Shown: positions 33,974 through 47,458 of the stretch, piece after piece
Layout: the number at the start of each line of letters is the position of its first letter
Numbering within the stretch: position 1 is the first letter of the stretch
Assembly: GCA_019633425.1 (NCBI GenBank)
Contig: WSUB01000008.1
Coordinates: 1-64,000 of the forward strand
Direction: 5' to 3'
Length of the DNA: 64,000 nucleotides
From: Tulasnella sp. 424
Lineage: Eukaryota > Basidiomycota > Agaricomycetes > Cantharellales > Tulasnellaceae
Program-made: the position numbers and the translations under genes
Notes under the pieces: model-generated
What the model saw: only the letters and a program-made list of their open reading frames with translations
Told to the model about the DNA's origin: nothing
The model's database searches: none

Positions 33974-36900
33974 ATGCAACCATCCTCCAACCAAGTGTAT
34001 CTCAGACCTAGAAAACCCTCTCCTTCGGAACCAGCCATGTCATCGTCCTCTGGGAGCTCGCCGGCGGGCGAAGACGTCGCAATGGATGCGTCTCCGTCAG
34101 ACGACAGCAACTACGATCCATTAGCAGACGGCCCACCACCGCTTTCGATGTCAGCTTCCTCTAGCACCCAAATACAACCGTCTCCTTCACCGAAAACTCC
34201 TGCACCACCGACTTTTGAGACATTTACGTTCAGCTCTACACTACCGCTCCCGGTCCAGAAAACAACGTTTAGCAAGGGCAAGGGGATCGAGCGCAAAGCC
34301 CCGAGCCTTTTGTCGCGTATGGGCGATCCTACCAATGAAGACTCTGAAATGATGGATGCAGCATCTGTCGAGTGGCATCCAGCACGGGAACTCGATGCAA
34401 CTCCACTACGCATTGCGCCCAAGTCTTTCCCTTCAGCCAGAGGCTCGTTACTCGACCGAATATCGAGCGGTAATCCCTCACCCCTGGCCAGGCCTGCTCC
34501 TACTAAACAAGCAGCTAAACCACCACCTCTCGCTGCTCCAGAGGAAGTAGCACCGCGTCAGGCAGGCTCAGGCGAGCGGGGCCGCTTGCTCGCGAATCGT
34601 CTCGGGCTGGGAGTAACTTCAATTCTGTTGCCACCATCTCCAACCCCGAACGCCAGCCCTTCAACAGGACTGGTGCCTACATCGGCTCCTTCACCTGTGG
34701 CATCCGTTCCATTTATCACAGTTCAAGCTTCGGCGCCAAGTCCAGCGACATTGATACCTGAACAGGCCACCACTCAACCCTTACTAAGCTCCCTTCTGCC
34801 GTCCTCTGCCCCACCTCTCTTACCTCCGCCGCATGCACAAATTGAAAGTGCTTCTGCCATCGTCCCCGGCCCATCCACCGCTCCATCATCTTCTGCTACC
34901 CTTGCGTTGTCAAAACCTGTCTCAAAAATATTTCAACGTGATCCATTTGTAGGAACACCCTATGAGCTCCCCAAATCACCTACACCATTGGAGAGACTGA
35001 TGGCTGAGGTAGCACAAGAACAGAACGAGTGGGCGGAGGTCTCCAACAAGTTGCGCAAGGAAGATGATTCGCGCGCACAAGGAGAGGAACGAGTGCAGGG
35101 ACTCCAGAAACAAGCTAGGCAGAGAGAACCAGAAGAAGTGGACCGAGTAGAACGAGAGCGTCGTGCGATCGAGGAGCGACCTCTTTCACGAGGCGCGGAA
35201 GAAATCAGCATCGGAGACGAACAACAGCGTCAAGAGGAAGCAGAAGCGACGCGTCTGCCTACTGAAGAAAAGGAAAGCCGACGTGAAGAGGAGCTTCAAC
35301 GGGATAGTATCATGACGGAGGTCCATCAGTCGTCGTCCGTTCCTGTGCCAGTCTCGGTCCCCTCCCAGCTCCTCCTTCAGCCAGCTCCTTCCCCAGCGCC
35401 CACACCGGAAACTCGAGAACTTACCGGGGTCGAATGGCTTCGGCAGCAGTACAACCAAGATAGGGAACGTCCCCAGAGTATTACTAGTGGTGGCTCCGGT
35501 CCTTCCTTCAGGGAGCATACTCAAGTCTCTCCCAAAGCAGCAGCCTCGAATGCCAAGTCTAGAGCAATCCTCGCTTTGGCAAGTTCACGGAATATTCCTC
35601 CTTCGGGTAGTGGCCATGTTGGTGGAACCCGGGTCAAGACTCATTCGCCTGCTCCATGGAGCCCATCTCGTCAACGAAGGAATACTTCTCGTGTTGCTCC
35701 AGCCCCTCCTGTAACCTGGGAGCAACCCGAACAGAAGTTTGAGATACCTCAAACAGGTCAACAGATAGCGAATCCCCTTCATTCACTAACTTCTTCGGTA
35801 AGGAACGTGGCGTTGAGGCAATTGGGGGGAGTGCTTTCTCGTCAGACCGAAACCATTGGGCCTGCAGCTTCGTCTACCGAAGCTCAGAGGCTCCTACCAT
35901 TCCCCCTTATTAGAGCTCCCCGTCAACATGCTATTACTCCAGAGCCATTTGTGAAGACTGAAGCCAAATCGGAAGAAGCGAGCCCAGTCTTCCTTCCAAC
36001 CTCTCTCCACCCGGAGAACGATATTTCAGCTCAAGTGGCGGCCCGACCGTCGATTCCAGAGGTAAATGAACGCATATTTGGTGATGACCAGCGTCCACTT
36101 CGAATTCCCCGACAGAGAAGTCCTTCCTCACCACCACGCCAACTTACTACTATTCATGCTGAAGAAGAGACGTCAACGATGATGACTTCGAGATTCCCGC
36201 CACGGGCCCAAACGCCAGGCCATCTTCCTCCCCCTCTTTGGCATTCTGAAGTCACCGCGGGTATGGAGGGGGTTGATGGATTGATATCCGCTTCCGAGAC
36301 ACCCTCTCCTTCATCTCCCGGTGTCGGACTATTGCCAACGATGAGGGTGGCCACTTCTCAACCCACAAGACAGTTGGAACATGAAGTACCTCTACCCCAC
36401 TTGCCGTCAAAACAACTCAGTCAGCTTGCCGAACAAGGAGGGTCTATCTTGGGTGTGGCACAAGACTCCAATGTACAAGACTCTCCTGAAACGACGGGTC
36501 CCCACCTTGCCCGACCAGGTGTTCACCAACCGCCTACCATTCTATTCGCGCCCCCAGATCACTCGAACGCCGATTTGAACCGCCTAACACATCAGCCAAC
36601 TGCTGGGCTGGATCGAGTTCTCCCGTCACCGACAGAGATTGCTCGTGCCCATGACCTGCCCAGCAAACCTCCACAAGTCCAAGTTAACAAGTCCCTCCCT
36701 CTCGACCTCCCAGCGAAACCGGCAACGAGCCCTAGGATGCGGATGCAGAGCGAGCCTCGCACGATGCTTCAAGAAAGCCAATCTGTTCTCCGGACCGAAG
36801 AACAAGTTCCTAAGCCTGATCCTTATCCCAACCCTCTGGCTGGCCGATCATATGGACCTCCCAAGGAACGGAGCCGAGTCCCGACAACCTTGGACGCAGG

Positions 36901-38602
36901 ACAGCTTCCAAATGCACTCGGCTTGGCTGGTTCACAGGGCACAACTCGACACGATGGCTACAAGCCATCACGAACGCCGCCCCTACCAAATTCGATACTG
37001 CATTCGACGGCAGTATCGGACCAAGGCCGAAAGCGGGAGCGAACAGGTGATGTCGACCATCAAACCGCAGACTTCCCTCCACCCAAACGCCACCAGGCGG
37101 AACAGATGTCGAAAGAAAGAAGCGATGGAGTAAATCATGGAGCCGATGTGTCCCCGTATGCGAGACTTCCTTTAGGCAACACAGAAATTTCTGAGCCTCG
37201 GGACCCACGCGTTGCTCCAGGTCGTGGTCGGGGTTTCGCATCAAGAGGCCGTGGCCGTGGAGCACCGAGGGTAGGAGGTCATGAAAGCTTCAATGAAGAC
37301 CGCACAAGCCGTTCAGGACACGCTGAAGATGATCACGATACCAGACATTATGAAGACTACGACAGGCGCCGACGCTATTACGACCGGTCCGATCGAGATG
37401 TGGACCGACGGCCTGCACCTTACGAATCCCACAATTCGAGGCCCCTCGAAAGCGATTATCGAACAGAAAGAGCTGGGCGAGGTATTCCCCCTGCGCCATA
37501 CAGAGGTCGCACCCCTGAAAGAGAGCCACGTCCTCGAGCTCCACCTAGGGGCCCTCGCCGTGTGGAGGAGCGACAGTACGATAGCAGGTCTTACCGGGAC
37601 GTCGATCGGGATCGTCATTCCCGACACGAAGACTCAAGCCGCCACCCCAACGAGGCACAGCGTATGGAATCATACTACCCACCTCGCGACGACTCCCGGG
37701 CATATGCCTCTGCGCCCCGTCCTGGCGAAATTCGTCGACATGATTATTCTCGGTACGATGAGCCACGCGATTTTCGTCGTTCCAGGTCACCGCCAGCCCG
37801 GCGCCGCTCCCCTTCACCCCCACCAAGTGCAGATCGGTACAGTCGGCATAATTACGACGAATATAGGGAAGGCGGATCTTCCTCGTTGTCGGGTCGAATT
37901 CGAACACATCCAATACCATCTTCTCGGGAGGCATGGTCTGAGAATAGCCGGGACTACGGCGATCGAGCCCATGGGGAGCCCGCATGGGAAACCCGTGATG
38001 AGGTGATGGATAGGTCATACCGAGAGTTTTCAACAATATCATCGCAGAATTCTGAACAAGAGTATCGTGACACCGAGGCACCAATAAATCAAGCAGCGTG
38101 GCCGAATCAGACGTTGGAGGAAAGGGGATTTCCCGATACGATGCCAGCCGACCCTCCTCAAAGATTCGAACACGATACAATTGCAACAGAACGCCATGCA
38201 ACGGGCGCCCCATCAAGTTCAACCTTGGGGGAAGTTGACATGCCGATCGATGTTATCAAGCGCTTACCACCAACCTCTCCTCGTGCTATGCGGCTATCGT
38301 TCGATCATGGACAACCTGAAGCGGAGACCAGGCGGCCTGAAAGCACGCTTGTTCATCCTCAGGCTCGGGGTCCAATCGCGAGCCAATCTCCTAAATCTAA
38401 CGCCGTGCCGCTGTCGGAACGCGTTGGAGACCCTCTGCCGCCGTCTAAATCTTCTGGCCCATCCCTCTCCTCTCGTTTAACAGATCCAGCTCCTGACCAC
38501 AGTCTAGCCTCACGTTTCCAACCCCCTTCTCGTCCGGCTCCAAGATCAGCACCCACCAAACCAGGAAATGCAGGGCTGTCTTTACTAAACCGGATGGGCT
38601 AA
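33974..38602 (+). CDS. Large disordered RGG/RS-rich protein with repeated SLLxRMG motifs
   Basis: A 1542-residue uninterrupted frame, exceptional in this intron-rich window. I recognise no folded domain. The first 40% is Ser/Pro/Ala-rich with a coiled-coil-like Glu/Arg/Gln stretch (about residues 350-470). The middle is Pro-rich. Around residues 1080-1320 it becomes Arg/Gly and Arg/Asp/Ser/Tyr-rich (GRGRGFASRGRGRG, then RS and SPPP dipeptides), as in splicing and RNA-binding proteins. A short motif recurs: SLLSRMGDP, SLLDRIS, LLANRLG, LSERVGDP, SLSSRLTDP, and SLLNRMG as the very C-terminus. A nuclear mRNA-processing scaffold is a reasonable inference. Long frames on other strands inside it are by-products of composition. 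Confidence 0.75.
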   Translation: MQPSSNQVYLRPRKPSPSEPAMSSSSGSSPAGEDVAMDASPSDDSNYDPLADGPPPLSMSASSSTQIQPSPSPKTPAPPTFETFTFSSTLPLPVQKTTFSKGKGIERKAPSLLSRMGDPTNEDSEMMDAASVEWHPARELDATPLRIAPKSFPSARGSLLDRISSGNPSPLARPAPTKQAAKPPPLAAPEEVAPRQAGSGERGRLLANRLGLGVTSILLPPSPTPNASPSTGLVPTSAPSPVASVPFITVQASAPSPATLIPEQATTQPLLSSLLPSSAPPLLPPPHAQIESASAIVPGPSTAPSSSATLALSKPVSKIFQRDPFVGTPYELPKSPTPLERLMAEVAQEQNEWAEVSNKLRKEDDSRAQGEERVQGLQKQARQREPEEVDRVERERRAIEERPLSRGAEEISIGDEQQRQEEAEATRLPTEEKESRREEELQRDSIMTEVHQSSSVPVPVSVPSQLLLQPAPSPAPTPETRELTGVEWLRQQYNQDRERPQSITSGGSGPSFREHTQVSPKAAASNAKSRAILALASSRNIPPSGSGHVGGTRVKTHSPAPWSPSRQRRNTSRVAPAPPVTWEQPEQKFEIPQTGQQIANPLHSLTSSVRNVALRQLGGVLSRQTETIGPAASSTEAQRLLPFPLIRAPRQHAITPEPFVKTEAKSEEASPVFLPTSLHPENDISAQVAARPSIPEVNERIFGDDQRPLRIPRQRSPSSPPRQLTTIHAEEETSTMMTSRFPPRAQTPGHLPPPLWHSEVTAGMEGVDGLISASETPSPSSPGVGLLPTMRVATSQPTRQLEHEVPLPHLPSKQLSQLAEQGGSILGVAQDSNVQDSPETTGPHLARPGVHQPPTILFAPPDHSNADLNRLTHQPTAGLDRVLPSPTEIARAHDLPSKPPQVQVNKSLPLDLPAKPATSPRMRMQSEPRTMLQESQSVLRTEEQVPKPDPYPNPLAGRSYGPPKERSRVPTTLDAGQLPNALGLAGSQGTTRHDGYKPSRTPPLPNSILHSTAVSDQGRKRERTGDVDHQTADFPPPKRHQAEQMSKERSDGVNHGADVSPYARLPLGNTEISEPRDPRVAPGRGRGFASRGRGRGAPRVGGHESFNEDRTSRSGHAEDDHDTRHYEDYDRRRRYYDRSDRDVDRRPAPYESHNSRPLESDYRTERAGRGIPPAPYRGRTPEREPRPRAPPRGPRRVEERQYDSRSYRDVDRDRHSRHEDSSRHPNEAQRMESYYPPRDDSRAYASAPRPGEIRRHDYSRYDEPRDFRRSRSPPARRRSPSPPPSADRYSRHNYDEYREGGSSSLSGRIRTHPIPSSREAWSENSRDYGDRAHGEPAWETRDEVMDRSYREFSTISSQNSEQEYRDTEAPINQAAWPNQTLEERGFPDTMPADPPQRFEHDTIATERHATGAPSSSTLGEVDMPIDVIKRLPPTSPRAMRLSFDHGQPEAETRRPESTLVHPQARGPIASQSPKSNAVPLSERVGDPLPPSKSSGPSLSSRLTDPAPDHSLASRFQPPSRPAPRSAPTKPGNAGLSLLNRMG

Positions 38603-38704
38603 TAAGAGTTTTCCGCGAACTACATATTTGCCCGTTATTTGTCCATGTTTCGCGACACTCCGAATTTCCTGACTCTCCTCGTTTTCATCGTCGTTCTACT
38701 GACA

Positions 38705-39979
38705 ATGGGTTACACGCTTTGCATTCTTGGTCTGTTCATATCGTTTACGTTGATTGAATATATATAAATTCGTCTTTCAGGTTGCGGAACGATGGGCATT
38801 GCCATCACCTCGGGAGTCCTTGCCAGCTTGGAGGCCAGGACGACGGCTAGGTCGGAAGGCAGTCCTGAACGCCAGTCAGCTTCAGCTTCCGGGACTTCAA
38901 CGCCTACTCTCTTGTCAGCATCTGACGCGGCTGTTCCGAATCGCTTCCTTGCTTGCGTGAGCCGCCAAGAAAGTGCGAGGAAGCTTCGTCGGACTTTCGG
39001 CGACCTTGGTCCAGCTGGTCAAGCGGTCGAAATCGTGGTGGGAGACAATCTGCAGGCTATCCAGGAGTCGGAAGTGGTTATTTTATGGTAGGGTTTATGG
39101 TCGGCGACGGATGGAGGACCGCTAACAAGTCTATTGTTCGGTCCATGTAGTTGCAAACCTCAACAAGCTCAAAACATTCTCAGCCTGTCTGGGGTGAAAG
39201 AAGCTCTGGACAAGAAACTGCTGATCAGTATTTTGGCGGGTGTAACTATCTCACAGCTTGAGGATTGGGTGCTGCCGACGACTCGAGTAGTCCGGGCGAT
39301 GCCAAACACGCCTTGCCGAGTAAGTTCGATGACGAGCCCTCTCGATAGAGTATGGATCTAACGGTTAACACTACAGATCAGAGAAGGCATGACGGTCGTG
39401 TCTAGCGTTCCTCCAGAGAATGCGCTTGACAGGGAGATCATTGTAACCATCTTTTCTTCGATCGGCCGTTGCCGCTTCCTGGACGAAAAACACTTTGATG
39501 CGTGCACAGCTCTCTCTGGATCTGGTCCCGCATTCGTCTGCCTTGTTCTGGAAGCGATGGCCGACGGCGGAGTCATGATGGGGTTACCTCGAGCTGAAGC
39601 CCTTGAGCTTGCTGCCCAAAGTAAGCAATCTCTTGCATGAGACGCGAAAGAAACTTATGCCTGTTTAGCCCTCCAAGGCACGGCTCGGATGGCTTTGCAG
39701 TCAGGTGTCCATCCCGCAACGATTAAGGATTCTGTTACTAGTAAGCTGCTTACTGGTCCAGGAGCGTGAAACGGAACTAACCCGTGCTATATAGCTCCCG
39801 GTGGATGTACCATCGCTGGTCTACTGACTTTAGAAGATGGCCGCGTTCGTTCGACGATGGCCCGTGCAATTCAGGTGGCCACTCAACACGCAGCGGCTTT
39901 AGGTCAACCAAGCAACGGGGTCAAGTCAAAGGCCAAGCTACCCGTTAGTGGCTATCAGACACCGCATGTCGTGGACTAG
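38705..39979 (+). CDS. PRO3: Pyrroline-5-carboxylate reductase
   Basis: Last step of proline synthesis, reducing P5C with NAD(P)H in the cytosol. A 25-nt coding first exon, MGYTLCILG, splices to CGTMGIAITSGVLASLEA, forming the Rossmann GxGxMG motif. Then come VPNRFLACVSRQESARKL, VEIVVGDNLQAIQESEVVIL, CCKPQQAQNIL, LLISILAGVTISQLEDWV, VVRAMPNTPCRIREGMTVVS, the family signature ACTALSGSGPAFVCLVLEAM with DGGVMMGLPRAEALELAAQ, and the C-terminal TPGGCTIAGLLTLEDG. About six exons. An insert of some 25 Ser/Thr-rich residues after TARSEG is longer than in yeast. Stop at 39979. Confidence 0.93.
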
Positions 39980-40697
39980 ATTTGGTGTTGGTGAGGGTTA
40001 GATTTAAAAAGAACAAACTTGTTCTGAAGCGTGATGTATTTTCTAACGTAGTGTAAAACGTTACAATGAAACAAGGAGAAATGTGCCCAGCCTGTGGAAC
40101 CGTCCTCTCATGAATAGGAGAGAGGAAAGTCAAAATAGAAAGGGCCTGATTGGAATTAATGTAGCTCCCGGGAATGGGCGACTCTGGTTTTAGAACCCAT
40201 AAGACGCCAGAGTGAAGTGGGAGCAATGACTTCAAGACGAATAAAAGATCTCACACGAAAAGATCGCACATGCAAGTGACAGATAACTATGGATATTCCC
40301 ATATAACCTACGAATACTGGGGGGGTCATAAGTGGCTTGCGTCTAGACTTTTTTCACGAACTCACCAATCGCCTATTAAGGGGTGAAGAGATGTACCCGC
40401 AACAACATGTCACGCATTCCTAGAAGAGAAAGAGCGAAAAGATAAGCGGTGACGCTAGAGGCCTAATCTAATCTCTTGACGTCGGAGTTATATAGCTCTA
40501 TTCAATGAGCGACCAGAAGATGGGTGTTCTACTGGTGCTACCTATTAAGAGCAGAAGGCGCAGAGCTTAAAGGGTTGAGTCTTTTACACGAGGTAGATAA
40601 TATATAGGTGGCAATGCAATGTATAGATGACAGCTAAAGGCGAAACTGGGAGTCAGTGACGAGACCCGAAGACGGGAATCTGACAAATCTCACCAGT
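39980..40697. other. Convergent 3' intergenic, PRO3 / RPT3
   Basis: No gene recognised. Short open frames on the minus strand (39945-40235) lack content. The stretch contains A/G-rich blocks around 40380-40450 and 40560-40600. Confidence 0.4.
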
Positions 40698-42384
<1,687 letters not shown>

Positions 42385-42521
42385 GGATGAAAATGCTAGT
42401 AGAAACAGAAGACAGAGGGAAAGTTGCGAATGAAGGATTGAGAGCGAGACTGACGCGTCGTCTTTATTTGACGGTGTTTAGGTCAGCCCAGTCCTTCTCC
42501 CAACTTTTCCCAACCGCTCTT

Positions 42522-43062
42522 ATGGGTAAGCGCAAGTCGTCCAAGAAGCCCCAAGGTCCCAAGAAAAGAGCTGTCCTGGGTAAATCTACCTTCCTTTCGC
42601 TCATCATTGATGAGACTGATCAAACGAACGACCAGATACGACTTTCACTTGCCTCTACTGCCATCATGAGAACGCCATAACCTGCAAGCTCGACAAGAAG
42701 GAGTCTGTCGGACATCTGAACTGCAAGATATGCGGGCAGGCAAGTATAGGGTATCTTTCTTACTATCAACTCGAGTTGCTGATCCCCTATTACGTCTGCA
42801 GAGCTTCCAATGCGCTATACATCGTTAGTCCCGCTGCTGGTGGCGACCTGTCAGAACGTGGCACACTGACTACACTGATTCCAGATCTCTCTGAACCCAT
42901 TGATGTATATTCCGAGTGGATTGATGCTGCCGAAGAGGCTCAGGTGAGCTAATCCTCTGCGTCCTGACTGTGAGACGTTACTCAGACGACCTTTAACCTT
43001 CTCAGGCAGCCCAAGGAGGCAGCAGTAGAAGAGGAGTTGGGGCGCTCAGCGATGACGAATGA
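42522..43062 (+). CDS. ELF1: Transcription elongation factor ELF1 (ELOF1)
   Basis: Small zinc-binding factor that travels with RNA polymerase II. Exons: MGKRKSSKKPQGPKKRAVL, then TTFTCLYCHHENAITCKLDK with LNCKICGQ, then SFQCAIH, then LSEPIDVYSEWIDAAEEAQ, then a short tail ending SDDE. The four zinc ligands (CLYC and CKIC) are present and the length (about 85 residues) is standard. The second intron uses a GC donor (CAG|GCAAGT) to keep the frame GQ-SFQ; no GT donor gives an acceptable product. The N-terminal basic tail contacts DNA in the family. Confidence 0.93.
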
Positions 43063-43357
43063 TGCCACTGTCAGAAAATCACGAATTTTTTCTCTGTTCC
43101 TGCCATCTCCTTTCCGAAATCTGCGATTGCATTCTACACTTCAACTGTAATAATACACCACCCTCGACAATGCATTCTTGAAGATGATCGACCGCTCCTG
43201 GACGACCAGATTTAAACGGCTGACTCTCAGGTAGCAAGACCTCAGGCCCGGCGGCTACCAATTGTCAAATAATTGAGAATAAGCAGTATACTTGGCCGCT
43301 CAGACCTGGTAGAGCAAACGACATAACAATACATTAATGTACATCAACTTGCGCATC
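43063..43357. other. Convergent 3' intergenic, ELF1 / TOP3
   Basis: A 295-bp gap between two stop codons with AT-rich stretches (43150-43160, 43265-43290). Nothing coding. Confidence 0.4.
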
Positions 43358-46300
43358 CTACACGGGTTTCATCGACGGACTAGCTATAGTCGTCTTCTTC
43401 GGCTGATTCGAAATCACCTCGTTTCCTCCTGCCTCTAGTCCCCGATCCTCGCCCTGGCCCTCGCCCTTTGGTTCCGCGGCGTGACCTGGAGGGCCCAGAA
43501 GCTGAACGACCCCGGGTCGATTTCGAATTCGGGTTTGGACAGTCTGAAAGAAGGTTCTCAATTCAGAAAATGGGGAAGTTTCGGATCAGTCATCACGCAC
43601 CGCTGGACCAGTGGCCAGTCTTTCCGCATTTGAAGCACTCTCCAGTCTTGCCACCTGCGCTCGCAAAGCTCTTAGACCGACTATTACTTCCACTTGGACC
43701 ACCGCCATCGCCGTTTGGACAATCTAAGAATAACGCCAAGGTCAATGGGTTATCGACGTTCCGTAGTACCTGAGAACAACTCACTATTTGCGAAATGCCC
43801 ATCCTGCCCGCACTTATAACACACCCAATCACCAGCACCATTTGCAGCACCCATCGACGCTTGGCCCCTACCTCGCGTGGCACCATTTGAACACTCTATC
43901 ATACGTTCCGAGTGAATCCAACGAACCAAAATAAAGCGTGTAACTCATGTCACTCACCATTCGCAAAATGACCTGGTTCGCCACACTTGTAGCACGCATT
44001 CCCGGCTGAACCAGATCCTGAAGTTCTCGAGTTCGACGGGCCAGCATCCGCGGATCCGGAAGCCCCATCATCCCATTCGAAGAAACCGCATTTCGCCTTG
44101 TTTGACGTATTGGGGCAAGTCCAATATGATCGTCCTTTGTTTGGGCCTTCGCTGTAAACCTCGCGAAATACAGCAGTGAGGTCGCATTTGCACTTCCGAG
44201 TACCGCCTGTAGTGGATGTTGGGCCTCGCCGGTTTCCGAAGTTCGAGTCTGTGGTCCTTTTCGAAAGGGGTGAGTATCTTTGACCCTCAAGTTTCGACAT
44301 GCACCCGCTTACTCGCTCCTTGTCCGCTTCGCAGGTACAACTTTGCCAGATCCACCCTCGGGCTGGAACCACTCGAAAAAGTCGCACTTGGTGTCCTCGC
44401 ATATCCAAAATTTCCTGCCTTTGTTGGCTGTCTCTCGCGTGACCGTCCTCTCCACGGCAGGCTTCTGGCAGTTGCACAGAACTGCACCATTACTCGGAGG
44501 ACGCGCAGGTTGTCGAATTGCTGCTGCAGGTCTTGCTTGGTCAACCTCTGCTCTTATGCCAGCTCCTCCGGGAGGGCGCCGATCATTAAAGTAGTCTTCA
44601 TTTGTTAGTCGTCAGTCCATCGCATCTTCGTTCACATACGAGAATAACTGACCTTCGTCATCAGAGTCGTTTGGCGGAGCTAAAAGAAATCAACCCCTCC
44701 AAGGTGAGTACAGCTAGGGCAGGCCAATGGGTAAAAACCACTAACGCGCTTGTCGTCGGGCTGCTCCGCGACCACGGCCTCTTGCGGCAGCGGCACCTCT
44801 TCCTCTTCCATTCCCTCGTCCTCCTCCTCGTCCTCTTCCTCTACCCCTCCCGCCGCCACCTCCAGCATCTCCATCGTCGTCATCTGGTGGACCGACGCCT
44901 TCAAAGTTCCTCTCCTGGGCTCCGTCGCCAAACATATACTGTCGAACGCTCTGGAGACAACTATGTAAGCGGTGCACCGAAGATTGGTGACAAACGTCGG
45001 ATAGCCAAATACCTCCACAATCCGATTGAAGTTGTTCCTTGCTAACACAAACACATGCTTGTATTGCTCCACGCTCTCATCAATCATTTCGGACTTTGTT
45101 TTTGCCCCATTGCAAACTTGAACCATCATACGTTCAGTCTACAAACCAGAGGAAATTAGCGAGCAGCTCTCTTTTGAAAAAAGCAACTCTTAGACCAAAC
45201 AACTGACCTCCCGTCTCAGCTGTGGCTTGCTAAGACTACGCTCAAATCCAATTCTACTGTAGCCTTCAACTAACCCAATTCCCAAATTCGATGGAACGAG
45301 GTACGTAGTAGAACCGTCCTTTCGCGCAATGACATATTCGCGGTCGATTATCGTCTGGATATGCTGAGCGATGGTGGCGTCCGTTCCTGCACAGCAGCAA
45401 GTTGAATGGGTTAGGCAACGCTCCGGGGTAAAGGGACAAAAGAACGAACCGATGCCATTCTTATCCATAAGCCCAACCAAATCTGCCTCGGTAAGTAAAG
45501 TAGGTTGAGAAGTTTGTCCATCCCGCAGTTCGCACACGCTTGGCATGAATTCTTGACCTTCTTCGAAATCCGGAATCGCTTTGTCGCCCCACTTGTCGTA
45601 AGGATATACGTCCAGGTAGTTCCGCGCCAGAACGACTAGGCCTATGAGGGTGAATACCGTCACGGTTAGAGACTTAGCTGCATGAGAGGATATTTGCTCC
45701 AGTGAAGCTCACCGGTAGCATAAAAGTCTTCTCCGCCAGACACGATATCAACTGTGGTTTCGAATCCCTCTGCGTCTTTGGAGCAGCATGCCAGGTATCT
45801 CCTAGCAATATATTCATACACTCGTTTCGCATCTCCTGTCAAGTTCGCGGCATGGGCTGTAGGGTGGATTGGAGGATGGGCGTGATCGTCCTTTTTGCCT
45901 CGTCGTGGCGGCGCGTAACCACCTTGCTGCAGCCTATAAAGTGTATGTTACGAACCGATGTCAAGGAAGCGAAAGACAAGAGTTTAACCCACCCTGTTGC
46001 AAAAGCACCCCAAGCTGGGTCCACGGTTTGCTTGGCTATCAGAGCGGCATGATCGAACTGAGGGTCGAAAATATCCGTTTCCGTACGTGGGTAGGATAAA
46101 AATCCATCTTGGTACAGTTTTTCTGCTACCTGAGAAGAGGGGCGAACGGTAAACGAAGTGAACCGAAGTAGTCGTAGAATGGGCGCACGTCGAGTATCTT
46201 CTTGGGAGCCATTCGTAAAAGACGAGACCCAGACTTCTGCAGCTCTACGGTAGTGAGAGGTAAAGGCTTCCTTCGAAATGTTTGGCAAACTGGTTAGCAT

Positions 46301-47458
46301 GCCAATTATCGCACCTGTGGTCTTCGTATCCACACTTACCACTTTTTGACGTTCTTCTTCGTCACTTTCGTTACAGTAGCCATAGCGTTCTCCAGCACGT
46401 ATTCATAGAGAGCGACAGCAATGTCGAAATCGAACAACCGGCCTCGCCGCCAAGTAAACTCGGTCTGATCTTCCTGGTTTCGTGCATCCCTGGCCACTGA
46501 CAAGTATATGAACCAGAAAGACTCTGGAACAAACGATTGAACTTGTTCGTAACGAGACACAACGAATCCTAGGGTAGGGAACTGGCACGGGCCTAACGAG
46601 ATAGCGTCAGTCGGAACAAGCCGAAAATAGCAAGCGAAGGAGGTGACGCACCATACGACATGAGTTTCTGATCCTTCAGTTGCGGAACGAGTCTCTGAAG
46701 TCCCAGAGTTTGCATGCGAGTGATAGTCGCTCCAACGCGCAGATCTATGATAGAGCGAGCTTCCACAGAGGCGGCTTGGCGCATGTCCAGTTCGACAGTA
46801 TTTTGGGCAGCACGGTGTATCTGGCTGATCGAGAGGTCATCCATACGTAAGGAAAGTGATTTTATGGGACGACGATAAGACCTACCCTCCTATAATCGCG
46901 CTGAACCTCGCTCTTCTGACGCGTATTTGGCGGTTCGTCGAGCGGCATACGGTTACCACTTCGGAGCCAATATTCTCCCCCTCACGATCGCAATCCGTCC
47001 ATATGACGAGCTCTTGATGGCTAGGTGCAAGCCTCTTCAGGTTTCCAGCTACAGTCACTTTTTCCTAACCGAACGGGGGTCCAGCGTCAGCATATAAGGG
47101 CCAACACGAAACGCGGGTCATCCTCACTTGTGCGACCTTGTGCTCTACGGGGACATCAAACAACACAAAGGGGTCGCAGGAGCTCCAGTTTTTGTATTGC
47201 GGACCAAAGTCATATTCGAAGAGATGCCCAACGACGGATGTGACGGTGAAACTTGCTCCAAGTTGTGGGTAGTCAAATTCGTAATTCTTGATATATCGAT
47301 TCGCAGAGTTGGACTGAAGGGGACAAACTAACATGTCTAAAGTCGTGGACCAACAAAGCAAATATGAAATGGCATACCGTGGTGTATTGGCCGCCAGAGA
47401 GTATCTGCGTTATAGACTTGGCAATGGAGGGTTTCTCTGCAACGCAAAGAACACGCAT
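43358..47458 (-). CDS. TOP3: DNA topoisomerase III (alpha-type)
   Basis: Type IA topoisomerase that works with RecQ helicase (Sgs1/BLM) and Rmi1 to dissolve recombination intermediates. Start MRVLCVAEKPSIAKSITQIL. TOPRIM motifs: SVVGHLFEYDFG and VIWTDCDREGENIG (DxD and Glu). Then RAAQNTVELDMRQAASVEAR, IDLRVGATITRMQTLGLQR, GPCQFPTLGFVVSRYEQ, the active-site tyrosine in DGFLSYPRTETDIFD, HPPIHPTA, and LMDKNGIGTDATIAQHIQTI. After the core comes a GR-rich tail (GRGRGRGGGRG), two GRF zinc fingers (CNCQKPAVERTV to CDFFEWF, and CKCDLTAVFREV to CGFFEWDD), and three CCHC knuckles (CYKCGEPGHFAN, CYKCGQDGHFAN, CFKCGKTGHWSS). Many introns. Ends ASPSMKPV at 43358. The duplicated zinc modules are longer than in yeast Top3 and recall metazoan TOP3A. 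Confidence 0.93.

Noticed and set aside
37281..38222. Long overlapping frames of 241 aa (plus) and 225 aa (minus) inside the 1542-residue gene
   Set aside because: They arise from Arg/Asp/Ser/Gly codon composition, have no start context or family features, and lie entirely within the long frame.
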